NCBI RefSeq assembly: GCF_014851905.1
Contig: NZ_JACVAQ010000001.1
Span: forward strand, 1,984,001-2,048,000
Direction of reading: 5' to 3'
From: Pseudomonas sp. PDM14
GTDB lineage: Bacteria; Pseudomonadota; Gammaproteobacteria; Pseudomonadales; Pseudomonadaceae
DNA length: 64,000 nt
The notes beneath the pieces are model-generated. The model had not been told where the DNA came from. It did not search any database and saw only the letters and a list, made by a program, of their open reading frames with translations. The translations under genes were made by a program, and so were the position numbers. Positions within the stretch are counted from its first letter, which is position 1. The number at the start of each line of letters is the position of its first letter. This document shows, one piece after another, positions 46,931 through 55,721 of the stretch.

Positions 46931-47574
46931 TGCTCGCAATGCGCTTGTCGCCAGCGCCGCGTCAGGTTCGTGGTGAAGCACCGCAGGTGCTTGGCGAGGT
47001 GCTGGAAGACGGCGTCAACCTGGCGCTCTGGCAGCGGCGGCTGCCGGTACAGATCGAGGATTTCGCCACACTGTTGCTGGCACAGAAGCAGCCACTGGCC
47101 GAGTCGCTGACGGTTGCCCTGGAGCATGCCGATGCACCGGTGCAGTTGCCCACGCTCGCTGCCGGCTATACCGACCTGCACGGCTATGCGGCGTTCGTCA
47201 GCGACGTCGAATGGTTGGTTCAGGCCTTCGCTTGCCTGCTCGATGCGCGACGTATTGGCGTGCGCCTGCGCATTCTCGATCAGGCGATGTGCCCGCGTTT
47301 TCATGTCGATCATGTGCCGCTGCGGCTGATCACGACCTACGCCGGCATCGGCAGCCAGTGGCTGCGAGAAGGTGTGATGCCGAGGGCACGACTCGGCGAT
47401 GCGCGGGCCGAGCCAGAGGATGCCGGCCTGATCGAACAGCTGGCCGCTGGCGAGGTGGCCTTGGCCAAGGGCGAGAAGTGGCTGGGCAACGAAGGCGCGG
47501 GGTTGATCCACCGCTCGCCGCAACCGCAGGGTGGCGAGCGGCGTCTGCTGCTGACCCTGGACTGGCTCGCCTAG
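46930..47574 (+). CDS. DUF1826 protein, zinc-regulon partner
   Basis: The 214-residue protein matches DUF1826: RRLPVQIEDFATLLLAQ near residues 36-52, VEWLVQAFACLLDARRIGVRLRILDQAMCPRFHVDHVPLRLITTYAGIG split over 92-140, then GAGLIHRSPQPQGGERRLLLTLD at the end. HVD and HRSP suggest a metal site of cupin/2-oxoglutarate type. DUF1826 genes commonly accompany zinc-regulated CobW genes. The start overlaps the upstream stop (TGATG), so the two are translated together. Confidence 0.85.
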   Translation: MLAMRLSPAPRQVRGEAPQVLGEVLEDGVNLALWQRRLPVQIEDFATLLLAQKQPLAESLTVALEHADAPVQLPTLAAGYTDLHGYAAFVSDVEWLVQAFACLLDARRIGVRLRILDQAMCPRFHVDHVPLRLITTYAGIGSQWLREGVMPRARLGDARAEPEDAGLIEQLAAGEVALAKGEKWLGNEGAGLIHRSPQPQGGERRLLLTLDWLA

Positions 47575-47927
47575 CGCGCCATCCACACGCCCTTGCTCTG
47601 CTGCTCACAGGCGGGCTTGAGGTAGCGCGCATCGGTGGCGACGCCGTAGTAGTGGATGTCCTGCTGATACGGCGTGCCGACGACCTTGGCGTTGCGGCAT
47701 TCACCGAAGGCGCCGATCGGGCACTGCTCGGCGAAAATGACGTCGACCTTCTGCCCTTGCAGCTGCGGCTGGCAGAAGCCGCTGCGGAACAGGTTCGGGG
47801 GAATCGTGCGGTTCTGCTGGCAGACCTTCACGTCCACCTGGTTGCCCTGGGCCGTCACCACACAGGCTTCACCCCAGGCCTGACCCGCCAGGGCCAGCGT
47901 CATCAGTACCGCCGCAATCGCACGCAT
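47571..47927 (-). CDS. Exported cysteine-rich hypothetical protein
   Basis: The 118-residue protein has a signal peptide (MRAIAAVLMTLALAGQAWG) and six cysteines in the mature part (EACVVT, KVCQQN, GFCQPQ, EQCPIG, ECRNA, PACEQQ), so it is probably disulfide-bonded in the periplasm. The start at 47927 has GGAGG nine bases upstream. It is convergent with the DUF1826 gene (4-base overlap). No family is recognised. Confidence 0.7.
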   Translation of the reverse strand: MRAIAAVLMTLALAGQAWGEACVVTAQGNQVDVKVCQQNRTIPPNLFRSGFCQPQLQGQKVDVIFAEQCPIGAFGECRNAKVVGTPYQQDIHYYGVATDARYLKPACEQQSKGVWMAR

Positions 47928-47999
47928 CCCAGCCATCCTCCACAACAAAGTCGCGACTTTAGCCTTTTCCGCCCGCCTGCAAAACCTCACCATAGCGCC

Positions 48000-48968
48000 A
48001 TGCTGAAGAATATCCCGACCCACGTCATCGCCGGCCCGCTGGGTGCCGGCAAGACCAGCCTGATCCGCCACCTGCTGGCGCAGAAGCCCGCGGCCGAGCG
48101 CTGGGCGATCCTGATCAACGAGTTCGGCCAGATCGGCCTGGATGCGGCCCTGCTGAGCACCGACACCGACGGCATCAGCCTCGCCGAAGTGGCGGGCGGT
48201 TGCGTCTGCTGCGTCAACGGCGCGCCGTTCCAGGTCGGCCTAGGCCGCCTGCTGCGCAAGGCTCGCCCGGATCGACTGCTGATCGAGCCTTCGGGCTTGG
48301 GGCATCCAAGTGAATTACTGCGCCAGTTGCGCAGCGTGCCCTGGCTCGACGTGCTGGCGGTGCAACCGGCCGTGCTGGTGCTGGATGCTGCCGCCCTGGC
48401 CACCGGCGAATCGCTGCCCAGTGCCCAGCAACACGCGCTACCGGACGCCGGCCTGCTGGTGCTGAACAAGAGCGAAGCGCTGGATGCCGCAACGCGCGAA
48501 AAGCTCGCGCAAGGGCTGCCGGATTTGCCCCTATGCTGGACCAGTCAGGGCCGTATCGCCTTTCACGCCCTGCCCGGGCATGCCGTGATCGCCGGTGAAG
48601 CCGAGCACCCTACGACGCTGCCCGACGGACAGCTGCCGCCAGGCGCGATGTGGCGCGAGTCCCACGAGCCGATCTGCCAGATCCAGCAGCAGGCGGATGG
48701 CTGGAGCATCGGCTGGCGCTGGCACCCCAGCCAGCGCTTCGAGCTGATGGCCGTGCAGCAGTGGTTGCTGGCCCTGCCCTGGCGTCGCGCCAAGCTGGTG
48801 CTGCAGACCAACGCCGGCTGGCTGTCGGCCAATGCGCAGCAGGGCCAGGCGCTGCACTGGCAGAACAGTGAGTGGCGCAAGGATTCGCGCCTGGAACTGA
48901 TCTTCGATGAGGCGCAGCCTGTCGAGGCGTTGCAGGCCGGTTTTCGTGCCTGCCTGCTGGCGGATTAG
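48000..48968 (+). CDS. Second CobW-family GTPase
   Basis: The 322-residue protein has a P-loop VIAGPLGAGKTSLIRH (residues 9-24), ILINEFGQIGLDAALL near 38-53, CxCC motif VAGGCVCCVNGAPF near 65-78 and LLIEPSGLGHPSELL near 94-108. The C-terminal part is shorter than in ZigA. The metal is not known. The long upstream frame is antisense to the exported protein at 47571. It is divergent from that gene. Confidence 0.88.
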   Translation: MLKNIPTHVIAGPLGAGKTSLIRHLLAQKPAAERWAILINEFGQIGLDAALLSTDTDGISLAEVAGGCVCCVNGAPFQVGLGRLLRKARPDRLLIEPSGLGHPSELLRQLRSVPWLDVLAVQPAVLVLDAAALATGESLPSAQQHALPDAGLLVLNKSEALDAATREKLAQGLPDLPLCWTSQGRIAFHALPGHAVIAGEAEHPTTLPDGQLPPGAMWRESHEPICQIQQQADGWSIGWRWHPSQRFELMAVQQWLLALPWRRAKLVLQTNAGWLSANAQQGQALHWQNSEWRKDSRLELIFDEAQPVEALQAGFRACLLAD

Positions 48969-49708
48969 TTCACTACGGCTTCCGCGCCAGTGGCCGTCAA
49001 CGCGTCGAGCTCGCCGATGATCTGCGTTGCATACCGGTTGACCAGCGAGGGAATCGCGCTGGTCTGGTAGTTGCGCAGCGACGGTTCGATGTATCTCCAC
49101 TTGTGCCGGATATCGCCGAGCAGGCGTTGCGCACCGCTGATTCCGTGCAGGCCGTCATCGAACTGGCGGACCAGCTCTCCGATGTCCTGCCCGTCACCGC
49201 CCAGGGTATTGGCGCCAACGCTGTAGGCGATGTAGCTGGTAGCGATGGACTGCAGCAGCCATTGCAGCTGCCGCGTCTGTGCGCCAGGCGTGAGCGCAGG
49301 CGCGGCACCAAGGTGCTCGGCGCCGCAGAGCTGCAGCAGGCGGCTGTGACGTGCGATCAACTCGGCAATCGTGTTGCCGTCCAGTTCCTTGCGCTGCTGC
49401 AGGTCGCCGACCATCTGCCGCAGCTGCTGTTCATAGGCTGCCCATTCGCCAGACAGCGCACCCGTGGCATGTGCCCGCAACGCCTGCAGCTGGGTGCGGG
49501 CGAGGCGCAGGCGCTGCTCGATGGACGCGCTGTGTTGTGGATCGGCGTCGACGCCGTAGAGCAGGTAGAAGTCTCCGAGGGTGCCCTGCAGAGCCAGGCG
49601 CAGGTGATGCAGAGGGATTTCTTCGCTGTCGGCTGGGCCCGCCGATACGGTCGCGCAACAGAGTGCGACCAGCAGGCCGAACAGCAGCCGGATCGATCGA
49701 TGATTCAC
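48965..49708 (-). CDS. Exported helical hypothetical protein
   Basis: The protein of about 247 residues starts with a signal sequence (NHRSIRLLFGLLVALCCATVSAG) and is otherwise rich in helices (IEQRLRLARTQLQALRAHA, EWAAYEQQLRQMVGDLQQRKEL). I use the GTG at 49708, which has GGAG five bases upstream; an ATG five codons upstream has no site. It overlaps the CobW gene by four bases, convergent. The helical pattern resembles periplasmic sensor domains, but there is no output domain. No family is assigned. Confidence 0.65.
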   Translation of the reverse strand: MNHRSIRLLFGLLVALCCATVSAGPADSEEIPLHHLRLALQGTLGDFYLLYGVDADPQHSASIEQRLRLARTQLQALRAHATGALSGEWAAYEQQLRQMVGDLQQRKELDGNTIAELIARHSRLLQLCGAEHLGAAPALTPGAQTRQLQWLLQSIATSYIAYSVGANTLGGDGQDIGELVRQFDDGLHGISGAQRLLGDIRHKWRYIEPSLRNYQTSAIPSLVNRYATQIIGELDALTATGAEAVVN

Positions 49709-49778
49709 GCGAACTCCAGGCATGCGCCGCCGGCGAGGCAGGCTCGCCGGTGGCGCTCAAGACATGAGAAAGGGTTGA

Positions 49779-50630
49779 TCAGGGATGGCTGTTGAACCAG
49801 GCAAGCACCTTGCCCGGCGAGGCGGCGAACCATTCGTGGCGGCCCAGCGGCTCGGTGTAGCGACCGGTCTCGATGCCTTGGTGCAACAGGCGGTCGTAGT
49901 ACAGGTCCATGCTCCACCACGGCACCACCGCATCGACGAAACCATGCAGGAAGTAGGTAGGCGGATGGTCGGCCGGCAGTTGCTCAGGCACCACGCAGAG
50001 CGGGCCGGAACAGGTGGCGTACGAACCGGACTGCACCACCAGTGCACGGAACTGACCCGGGAACGAGACGGCCATGCGGCTGCTGTTGTAGCCACCGCTG
50101 GAAATGCCGGTGGCGTACTTGCGCTGACTGTTGAGCGGGCCGAAGTGGCCGGAAGCGATGGCGCTCAGCACATTGCCGAGGAAGTCGTAGTCGGTGGTCG
50201 CCTCGTAGGCCTGGGCCAGGCCGGGGATGTTGGTCTGCCAGAACAGGTCCGCCGGCGCACTCGGCGCAACCACCGCGTAACCATTGTTGAGCAGGGTCTG
50301 GATGACCTTGCCTTCGTAGTACCCACCGAAGGGCATGTTGCTGTAGTAGGTGAAATCGTTGAGCGGGAAGAACGAGCCCTGGTACATCAGCACCACCGGC
50401 CAGCCACCTGCCGGCGGTGTGCCCAGCGGCGTCTGGTAGATCACCTTGCGCTTGCCGACGATGCCGGAATCGAGCCAGGTGGATTGATAGGTACAGCTGA
50501 CCTTGGCTGGCAGCAGCAGGGTTTTGGCGCGCTCGCTACAGCGTGAATCGGCCCACGCCGGGCTGTGGATCAGGCAGGAAAACAGCAGCGAAGCGAGTAG
50601 ACCGAGACGGGTGTGGCGAGCAGTGAACAT
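49779..50630 (-). CDS. Extracellular medium-chain-length PHA depolymerase-like esterase
   Basis: The 283-residue protein has a signal peptide (MFTARHTRLGLLASLLFSCLIHSPAWA) and an alpha/beta-hydrolase fold. The lipase box is GISSGGYNSSRMAVSFPGQF near residues 179-198, with Ser in GxSxG. The Asp of HGFVDAVVPWWS near 227 and His of GRHEWF near 262 complete a triad. The SYATCSGPLCVVPEQLPADHPPTYFLHG stretch, split here, resembles mcl-PHA depolymerases of pseudomonads. It would release 3-hydroxyalkanoates outside the cell. Divergent to the DUF1302 gene. Confidence 0.75.
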   Translation of the reverse strand: MFTARHTRLGLLASLLFSCLIHSPAWADSRCSERAKTLLLPAKVSCTYQSTWLDSGIVGKRKVIYQTPLGTPPAGGWPVVLMYQGSFFPLNDFTYYSNMPFGGYYEGKVIQTLLNNGYAVVAPSAPADLFWQTNIPGLAQAYEATTDYDFLGNVLSAIASGHFGPLNSQRKYATGISSGGYNSSRMAVSFPGQFRALVVQSGSYATCSGPLCVVPEQLPADHPPTYFLHGFVDAVVPWWSMDLYYDRLLHQGIETGRYTEPLGRHEWFAASPGKVLAWFNSHP

Positions 50631-50949
50631 GGCGGATTCTCCGTTGTTATTGTGGTTGTTGCCCGACAAATAGAAACAGGAATTCCGATTCCGTCAAGTG
50701 TCTGAATCCAAGCTTCACGCGGCCTGCAGCGCTAAGGTGCAACACACACAAGCAGGGAACAGGCGATATAGAGCGCCGCAAGCGCCTTGCGGCCTGCGCA
50801 AGAAATTGCGCAAAAAATGCACAGGCAAAGAAAAATTTTCCCGGCCTCTTGCCAGCGATCAGTGACGCAGCTAATTTGTATCGGAACCGATGTTCCGATT
50901 CCGATAAAAACAACAGCTGGAGGTCATCGTGGCCCATTAAGGAAGAGGC
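50631..50949. other. Divergent depolymerase/DUF1302 region with operator-like repeats
   Basis: No gene is visible. An 11-base sequence, TTCCGATTCCG, occurs at 50683-50693, near the depolymerase start, and again at 50893-50903, near the DUF1302 start. The second copy is part of ATCGGAAC-CGAT-GTTCCGAT (50880-50899), a perfect 8-base inverted repeat. A TetR gene lies downstream. Confidence 0.6.
50880..50899 (+). promoter_or_regulatory. Operator-like palindrome ATCGGAAC-N4-GTTCCGAT
   Basis: The eight-base arms are perfectly complementary, and the right arm continues into TTCCGATTCCG, which is repeated at 50683-50693 on the depolymerase side. This is a candidate binding site for the TetR regulator at 54066, for both divergent units. 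Confidence 0.5.
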
Positions 50950-52689
50950 TTGGCAGTCGCCGGCCTGGCGCTGCTCGGCGTTCTGCCGTTCAGCGCGGCA
51001 CATGCATTTCAGGTTCGCTCAGGAGACTGGACGACCTCTCTGGACACAACCCTGTCGTACGGCGTCAGTTACCGCATGGAGGATCAGGACAGCAAACTGA
51101 TCGCCAGGGCGAACGGCGGCACCGGCAGCAATGCCGGGCTGATCAACTCCGACGACGGCAACCTCAACTTCCGCAAACACGAGCTGTTCTCCGAAGTGGT
51201 CAAGGCCGTTTCGGAGCTGGACCTGCGCTACCAGGATACCTACGGCATCTTTGTGCGCGGTCGTACCTTCTACGATTTCGAGCTGGAGGAAGACGAGCGC
51301 CGCCACCGGCAGATCAGCGATGCCGGGCTCGATGAAGCCGGCTCCAGCGCCGATCTGCTCGACGCTTTCATCTACGGCAGCTGGACGATCAACGAGCGCG
51401 CCCTCAACGCCCGCCTCGGCCGCCAGGTGATCAACTGGGGCGAGGGCCTGTACTACCAGAACGGCATCGGCACTACCAACCCGGTGGACATCAATGCCCT
51501 GCGTGCGCCCGGCTCGGAGCTGAAGGAGGCGTACATGCCGACCTTCATGGCCTACGGCTCGTTCGAGTTGCGCGACAACCTCAGCATCGAAGGCTACTGG
51601 CAACCCGGCAAAGCCTGGGAAGCCTCGAAGATCGACCCTTGCGGCACCTACTACTCGACCCTCGACGTGATCGGTGAAGGCTGCGATTACCTCGCCGTTT
51701 CGCCACTGCAGGAATCCGCCACCGCCCTGGCCGGCGCGGCGCAGGCATTCGACAACCCGGCGTTCGCCCAGGCCTACGCCGACAGCCTGCCTCCCGGCTT
51801 CGTCAACAGCCTGCTGGCCGGCTATGTGCCGACCACCTTCATGCCACGCGCACAGGATATCGACGGCGACGATTCCGCCCAGTACGGCCTGGCCCTGCGC
51901 TGGTTCGTGCCGGAACTGAACGACACCGAACTGGGCTTCTACTACCTGCGCTACAACATGCAGGTGCCGATGCTCGGCCTGACCGTCGGCCAGCCGGTGG
52001 TGCTGCCCGTGGTCGGCGCGCTGCCCAACGCCAGCAGCTCGCGCTACTACGCAGAGTACCTGGAGAAGCGCGAGCTCTACGGCATCAGCTTCAACACCTC
52101 GATCGGCGGCGACAGCATCTTCAACGGCCTGTCCCTGGCCGGCGAGCTGAGCTACCGGCCGAACACACCGATCGCCCTCGGCCTGGAAGAGTACCTGCCG
52201 ATCGCCCTGCTCAACCCCGACGGCCTGCCGGCAGGCGCCCACCTCGACGGTTACCGCGAGAAGGACATGTACCAGGCCTCGCTGGTCGGTATCTACAACT
52301 TCACCGGCCTGTTCGGCGCCGACTCGGCGACGCTGTTCTCCGAGCTGGTTGCCAGCCGCGTGCAGGGCCTGGAGTCAGACGTCGACTACTACGAAGCCAC
52401 CAGCACCGCCTACGGCGCCCAGGTGAGCATGCAGCTGACCTACAGCAACGTGTTCAACCTGGTGAACCTGGTGCCCAACTTCAGCTACCAGTACAGCATC
52501 AACGGCGTCGCGCCCCAGCTCACCAACGGCCTGGACGAGGAAGCGCAGAGCTACTCGGTCGGCATCGACGCGATCTACAAGGAATCACTGACGGTCGGCA
52601 CCAAGTACGTCGGCTACAGCGGAGGCGGTCTGTCGAACAAGCGCAGCGACCGCGACTTCCTCAGCTTCAACGTCAAATACAGCTTCTGA
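50950..52689 (+). CDS. DUF1302 outer-membrane protein
   Basis: The 579-residue protein has a hydrophobic leader (AVAGLALLGVLPFSAAHA), then FQVRSGDWTTSLDTTLSYGVSYRMEDQDSKL, split here, and many aromatic amphipathic strands, ending in FNVKYSF as outer-membrane barrels do. DUF1302 proteins pair with DUF1329 proteins and are thought to move hydrophobic substrates. The start is uncertain: a GTG at 50929 with a good GGAGG site is followed by TAA after three codons, in the same frame; a TTG at 50950 with AAGGA six bases upstream is the likely working start. That start leaves the signal peptide without its usual positive N-terminus. Confidence 0.85.
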   Translation: MAVAGLALLGVLPFSAAHAFQVRSGDWTTSLDTTLSYGVSYRMEDQDSKLIARANGGTGSNAGLINSDDGNLNFRKHELFSEVVKAVSELDLRYQDTYGIFVRGRTFYDFELEEDERRHRQISDAGLDEAGSSADLLDAFIYGSWTINERALNARLGRQVINWGEGLYYQNGIGTTNPVDINALRAPGSELKEAYMPTFMAYGSFELRDNLSIEGYWQPGKAWEASKIDPCGTYYSTLDVIGEGCDYLAVSPLQESATALAGAAQAFDNPAFAQAYADSLPPGFVNSLLAGYVPTTFMPRAQDIDGDDSAQYGLALRWFVPELNDTELGFYYLRYNMQVPMLGLTVGQPVVLPVVGALPNASSSRYYAEYLEKRELYGISFNTSIGGDSIFNGLSLAGELSYRPNTPIALGLEEYLPIALLNPDGLPAGAHLDGYREKDMYQASLVGIYNFTGLFGADSATLFSELVASRVQGLESDVDYYEATSTAYGAQVSMQLTYSNVFNLVNLVPNFSYQYSINGVAPQLTNGLDEEAQSYSVGIDAIYKESLTVGTKYVGYSGGGLSNKRSDRDFLSFNVKYSF

Positions 52690-52704
52690 CAAGGAACCCT
52701 CGTC

Positions 52705-54069
52705 ATGTACACATCAGGACTACTCCGTAGCGGGCTGTTGACCGCCCTCGCCCTGCTGGCCGCGCCAGCGCTGCACGCGCAGGTTTCCGCTGACCAGGCC
52801 GCACGCCTCGGCCAAGACCTTACGCCAATGGGCGCCGAAAAGGCCGGCAACGCCGCCGGCACCATTCCCGCCTGGGACGGTGGCCTGGCCAGGCAGGCCG
52901 ATGCCTTCGACCCGGCCGTGGGCTACAAGGACCCGTTCGCCGCCGATCAGCCACTGTTCAGCATCACCAACGCCAACGCCGCGCAGTACGCCGACCACCT
53001 GAGCCCAGGCCAGCTGGCGATGCTCAAACGATATCCGCAGAGCTGGAAACTGCAGGTCTACCCGACACGGCGCTCGGCGTCGTACCCGGACAAGGTCTAT
53101 GCAGCGGTCAAGGACAACGCCACCAGCGCCAAGCTGATCGCCAACGGCAACGGCATCGCCGACTTCAAGACGGCGACGCCCTTCCCCATCCCGCAATCGG
53201 CCCTCGAAGTGCTGTGGAACCACCTGGTGCGCTACCGCGGCGACAGCGTGAAGCGCTTCTATGCGCAGGCCGTGCCGCACGCCAGCGGCGACTACTTCAT
53301 GACCCAGATCGAGGACCTGTTCCTGTTCAACCAGGACGCCGGCAACGCCGCCAAGGACAACGGCAACATCCTCTTCTACTTCCGCCAGTCGGTACTCGCC
53401 CCGGCGCGCCTGGCCGGCACCGAGCTGCTCGTCCACGAGACCGTCGACCAGGTCAAGGAGCCGCGTCTGGCCTGGCTCTACGCCGCCGGCCAGCGCCGCG
53501 TACGACGCACGCCGAACGTGACCTACGACTCGCCCGGCACCGCCTCCGAAGGCATGCGCACCACCGATAACTTCGACATTTTCTCGGGAGCCCCGGACAA
53601 GTACGACTGGAAACTGATGGGCAAGAAGGAGCTGTACGTGCCCTACAACAGCTACCGTTTTGCCTCGCGCAGTGTGAAGTACAAGGACATCGTCAAGGCC
53701 GGCCACGTCAATCCGGACCTGCTGCGCTACGAACTGCACCGGGTGTGGCACGTGCGGGCGACGCTGAAGACCGGCATGCGCCACCAGTACAAACAGCGCG
53801 ATATGTACTTCGATGAGGACAGCTACCAGATCGTCGTCGTTGACCATTACGACAACCGCGACAATCTCTGGCGTCTCGGCGAGTCGTACACCATCAACTT
53901 CTATGACCAGCCACTGTTGTGGACCAAAGGCGACGCGATATATGACCTGATCGGTGGCCGCTATGTCATTGGCATATTGTCCAACGAAGAGCCGGCGGAT
54001 CAATTTGGTGTGTCGTTAAAACCGTCCGACTTCACCCCGGCACAATTACGCCGTGACAGCAGGCGTTAA
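52705..54069 (+). CDS. DUF1329 protein, partner of DUF1302
   Basis: The 454-residue protein has a signal peptide (SGLLRSGLLTALALLAAPALHA) and the DUF1329 body: ARLGQDLTPMGAEKAGNAAGTIPAWDGGL near residues 32-60, split here, NHLVRYRGDSVKRFYAQA near 172, DQVKEPRLAWLYAAGQRRVRR near 249 and YVPYNSYRFASRSVKYKDIV near 311-330. It is a soluble or OM-bound lipid-interacting fold related to LolA/LolB. It follows the DUF1302 gene after 15 bases. Its stop overlaps the convergent TetR gene. Confidence 0.88.
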   Translation: MYTSGLLRSGLLTALALLAAPALHAQVSADQAARLGQDLTPMGAEKAGNAAGTIPAWDGGLARQADAFDPAVGYKDPFAADQPLFSITNANAAQYADHLSPGQLAMLKRYPQSWKLQVYPTRRSASYPDKVYAAVKDNATSAKLIANGNGIADFKTATPFPIPQSALEVLWNHLVRYRGDSVKRFYAQAVPHASGDYFMTQIEDLFLFNQDAGNAAKDNGNILFYFRQSVLAPARLAGTELLVHETVDQVKEPRLAWLYAAGQRRVRRTPNVTYDSPGTASEGMRTTDNFDIFSGAPDKYDWKLMGKKELYVPYNSYRFASRSVKYKDIVKAGHVNPDLLRYELHRVWHVRATLKTGMRHQYKQRDMYFDEDSYQIVVVDHYDNRDNLWRLGESYTINFYDQPLLWTKGDAIYDLIGGRYVIGILSNEEPADQFGVSLKPSDFTPAQLRRDSRR

Positions 54070-54686
54070 TGCTTTTGAACTTCCAGGTAACTACAGACGA
54101 GCCGCGAAAGTTCTCCGGGAATAAGTTCCCGGGGGGTCGTGCCCATCGCGCCGATCATCGTGAAATAGTTCATGCCCGCGATCAGCACATGGGCACTGAG
54201 GTCCGCAGCCTGCTCCGGGCGCGGGTGACCAAGCTGGTTCAGCCGGGCCAGGGCGATGCGACAGAAGGCCTGGCCGATGTAGGCGTTGAGCTGGTGAAAG
54301 CGCTGGCGGAACTGGATGTCCGCCGAGCTGCGCCGAACCAGCGCACGGAGCAGGCCTTCGCTGCCGACGAACAGGGCGATCACCCTCTGGATGAAGGCTT
54401 CGATCTGCGCGTCCAGCGGCGCTTCGCTGCGGTTGATCTCGTCGGTGAGCGCGTCTATCGCGGCCTTTCCCTGCTCGACGAAGCGTTCGTGAACGGCATA
54501 CAGCAGCACGTCCTTGTCAGCCAGCAAGCGATAGAACGTACCCACCGAAGACTCAGCGAGTTGGGCAATCTGCGAGATGCCGGTTTCTTCGAAACTGTCG
54601 TTCGCCAACAGCTCGGCGGCAACATTGAGGAAGCGTTCCAGAGCTTTCTTGCTACGAGCCTGGGTGGGGCTGGCGATGCTGTACAT
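54066..54686 (-). CDS. TetR-family transcriptional regulator
   Basis: The 206-residue protein has an N-terminal TetR helix-turn-helix (RFLNVAAELLANDSFEETGISQIAQLAESSVGTFYRLLADKD, split over residues 18-59) and a helical ligand-binding domain. It lies between the DUF1302-DUF1329 pair and the alpha/beta hydrolase, transcribed toward the former and divergent from the latter. It is the best candidate for control of the polyester/lipid module. Confidence 0.9.
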   Translation of the reverse strand: MYSIASPTQARSKKALERFLNVAAELLANDSFEETGISQIAQLAESSVGTFYRLLADKDVLLYAVHERFVEQGKAAIDALTDEINRSEAPLDAQIEAFIQRVIALFVGSEGLLRALVRRSSADIQFRQRFHQLNAYIGQAFCRIALARLNQLGHPRPEQAADLSAHVLIAGMNYFTMIGAMGTTPRELIPGELSRLVCSYLEVQKH

Positions 54687-54865
54687 GATCTTTTCTCAAA
54701 CCGACGCAGGCCCGATTCTAGGGGGTTTACCGAAGCAAGGCAAATAACCGAACCCATATAAGCCGCGCTTCTAATTCTGTTTAAACAGCCAGCTTTTATT
54801 AGGTCGCAATTACACCGCGATCATGAATTTTTATTGTCTTGAATAATGAATGGAAGAACTTAGCC

Positions 54866-55666
54866 ATGGACTACATAACTTTGCCAGGCGGTCGTTTTGC
54901 CTATATTCGCGAGGGCCACGGCGTGCCGGTGTTGTTGCTCCACGGATTGGGCTCGTCGCTGCTCGACTGGCAACCGCAAATCGATTGCCTGGCGCATTCC
55001 TGCTGCGTGTACGCACTGGACCTACGCGGCCACGGCGAGAGTGAGCCCCTGCGCGCGCCAATCACCATCGCCGAGATGGCCGCCGACGTGGCGGCCTTCA
55101 TCGAAGCCAAACAGATCGGCCCCTGCATCGTTGCCGGCATCTCCATGGGCGGCATGGTCGCCTTCCAGTTGCTCGCCGACCGGCCGCAGCTGGTGCACGC
55201 AGCAGCGGTGATCAACAGCGCACCGAGCTTCCCGCTCGACTCCTGGCGTATTCGCGCCCAGGTCTGGCTGCGCCTGACACTGGTTCGCCTGTTCGGTCTG
55301 CCGGCGCTGGCCGGGATGCTCGCCAACAAGCTGTTTCCCAAACCGGAACAGCAGGCACTGCGTGACCTGGTCAGCGAGCGTATCGCCGGCAACGACCGCA
55401 CCTCCTACCTGCACGCCATGCGCGCGATCCCCGGCTGGTCGACCCTGCCGGCGGTGCAGATGCGGGACACGCCCGTACTGGTGATCGCCGGTGACCGCGA
55501 CTACACCCCGCTAGCCTACAAGGAGGCGTACGTGCGCGAGCTGCGCAATGCACGTCTGGAGGTGGTGGAAGACTCCGGGCATGCCACGCCGCTGGATCAG
55601 CCAGAGCGGCTGAACGCCCTGCTGCTGGATTTTATCGCCGAGCATTCGGCGACTTTGCCTGCCTGA
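54866..55666 (+). CDS. Alpha/beta hydrolase
   Basis: The 266-residue protein has the fold motif VLLLHGLGSSLLDWQPQID (residues 22-40), VYALDLRGHGESEP near 49-62, the nucleophile elbow VAGISMGGMVAFQLLADRP near 91-109 (Ser of GISMGG), DTPVLVIAGDRDYTPLAY near 207-224 and EDSGHATPLDQPE near 240-252. The substrate may be the hydroxyalkanoate esters linked to the neighbouring depolymerase, but this is inference. I use the ATG at 54866; a TTG start nine codons upstream is possible. The TetR gene is divergent. Confidence 0.85.
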   Translation: MDYITLPGGRFAYIREGHGVPVLLLHGLGSSLLDWQPQIDCLAHSCCVYALDLRGHGESEPLRAPITIAEMAADVAAFIEAKQIGPCIVAGISMGGMVAFQLLADRPQLVHAAAVINSAPSFPLDSWRIRAQVWLRLTLVRLFGLPALAGMLANKLFPKPEQQALRDLVSERIAGNDRTSYLHAMRAIPGWSTLPAVQMRDTPVLVIAGDRDYTPLAYKEAYVRELRNARLEVVEDSGHATPLDQPERLNALLLDFIAEHSATLPA

Positions 55667-55721
55667 CGCCGGGCGGAGTCGTCGTTACACTTGGCCGCAG
55701 TCCACTGCTGCGGCCCTTTTT

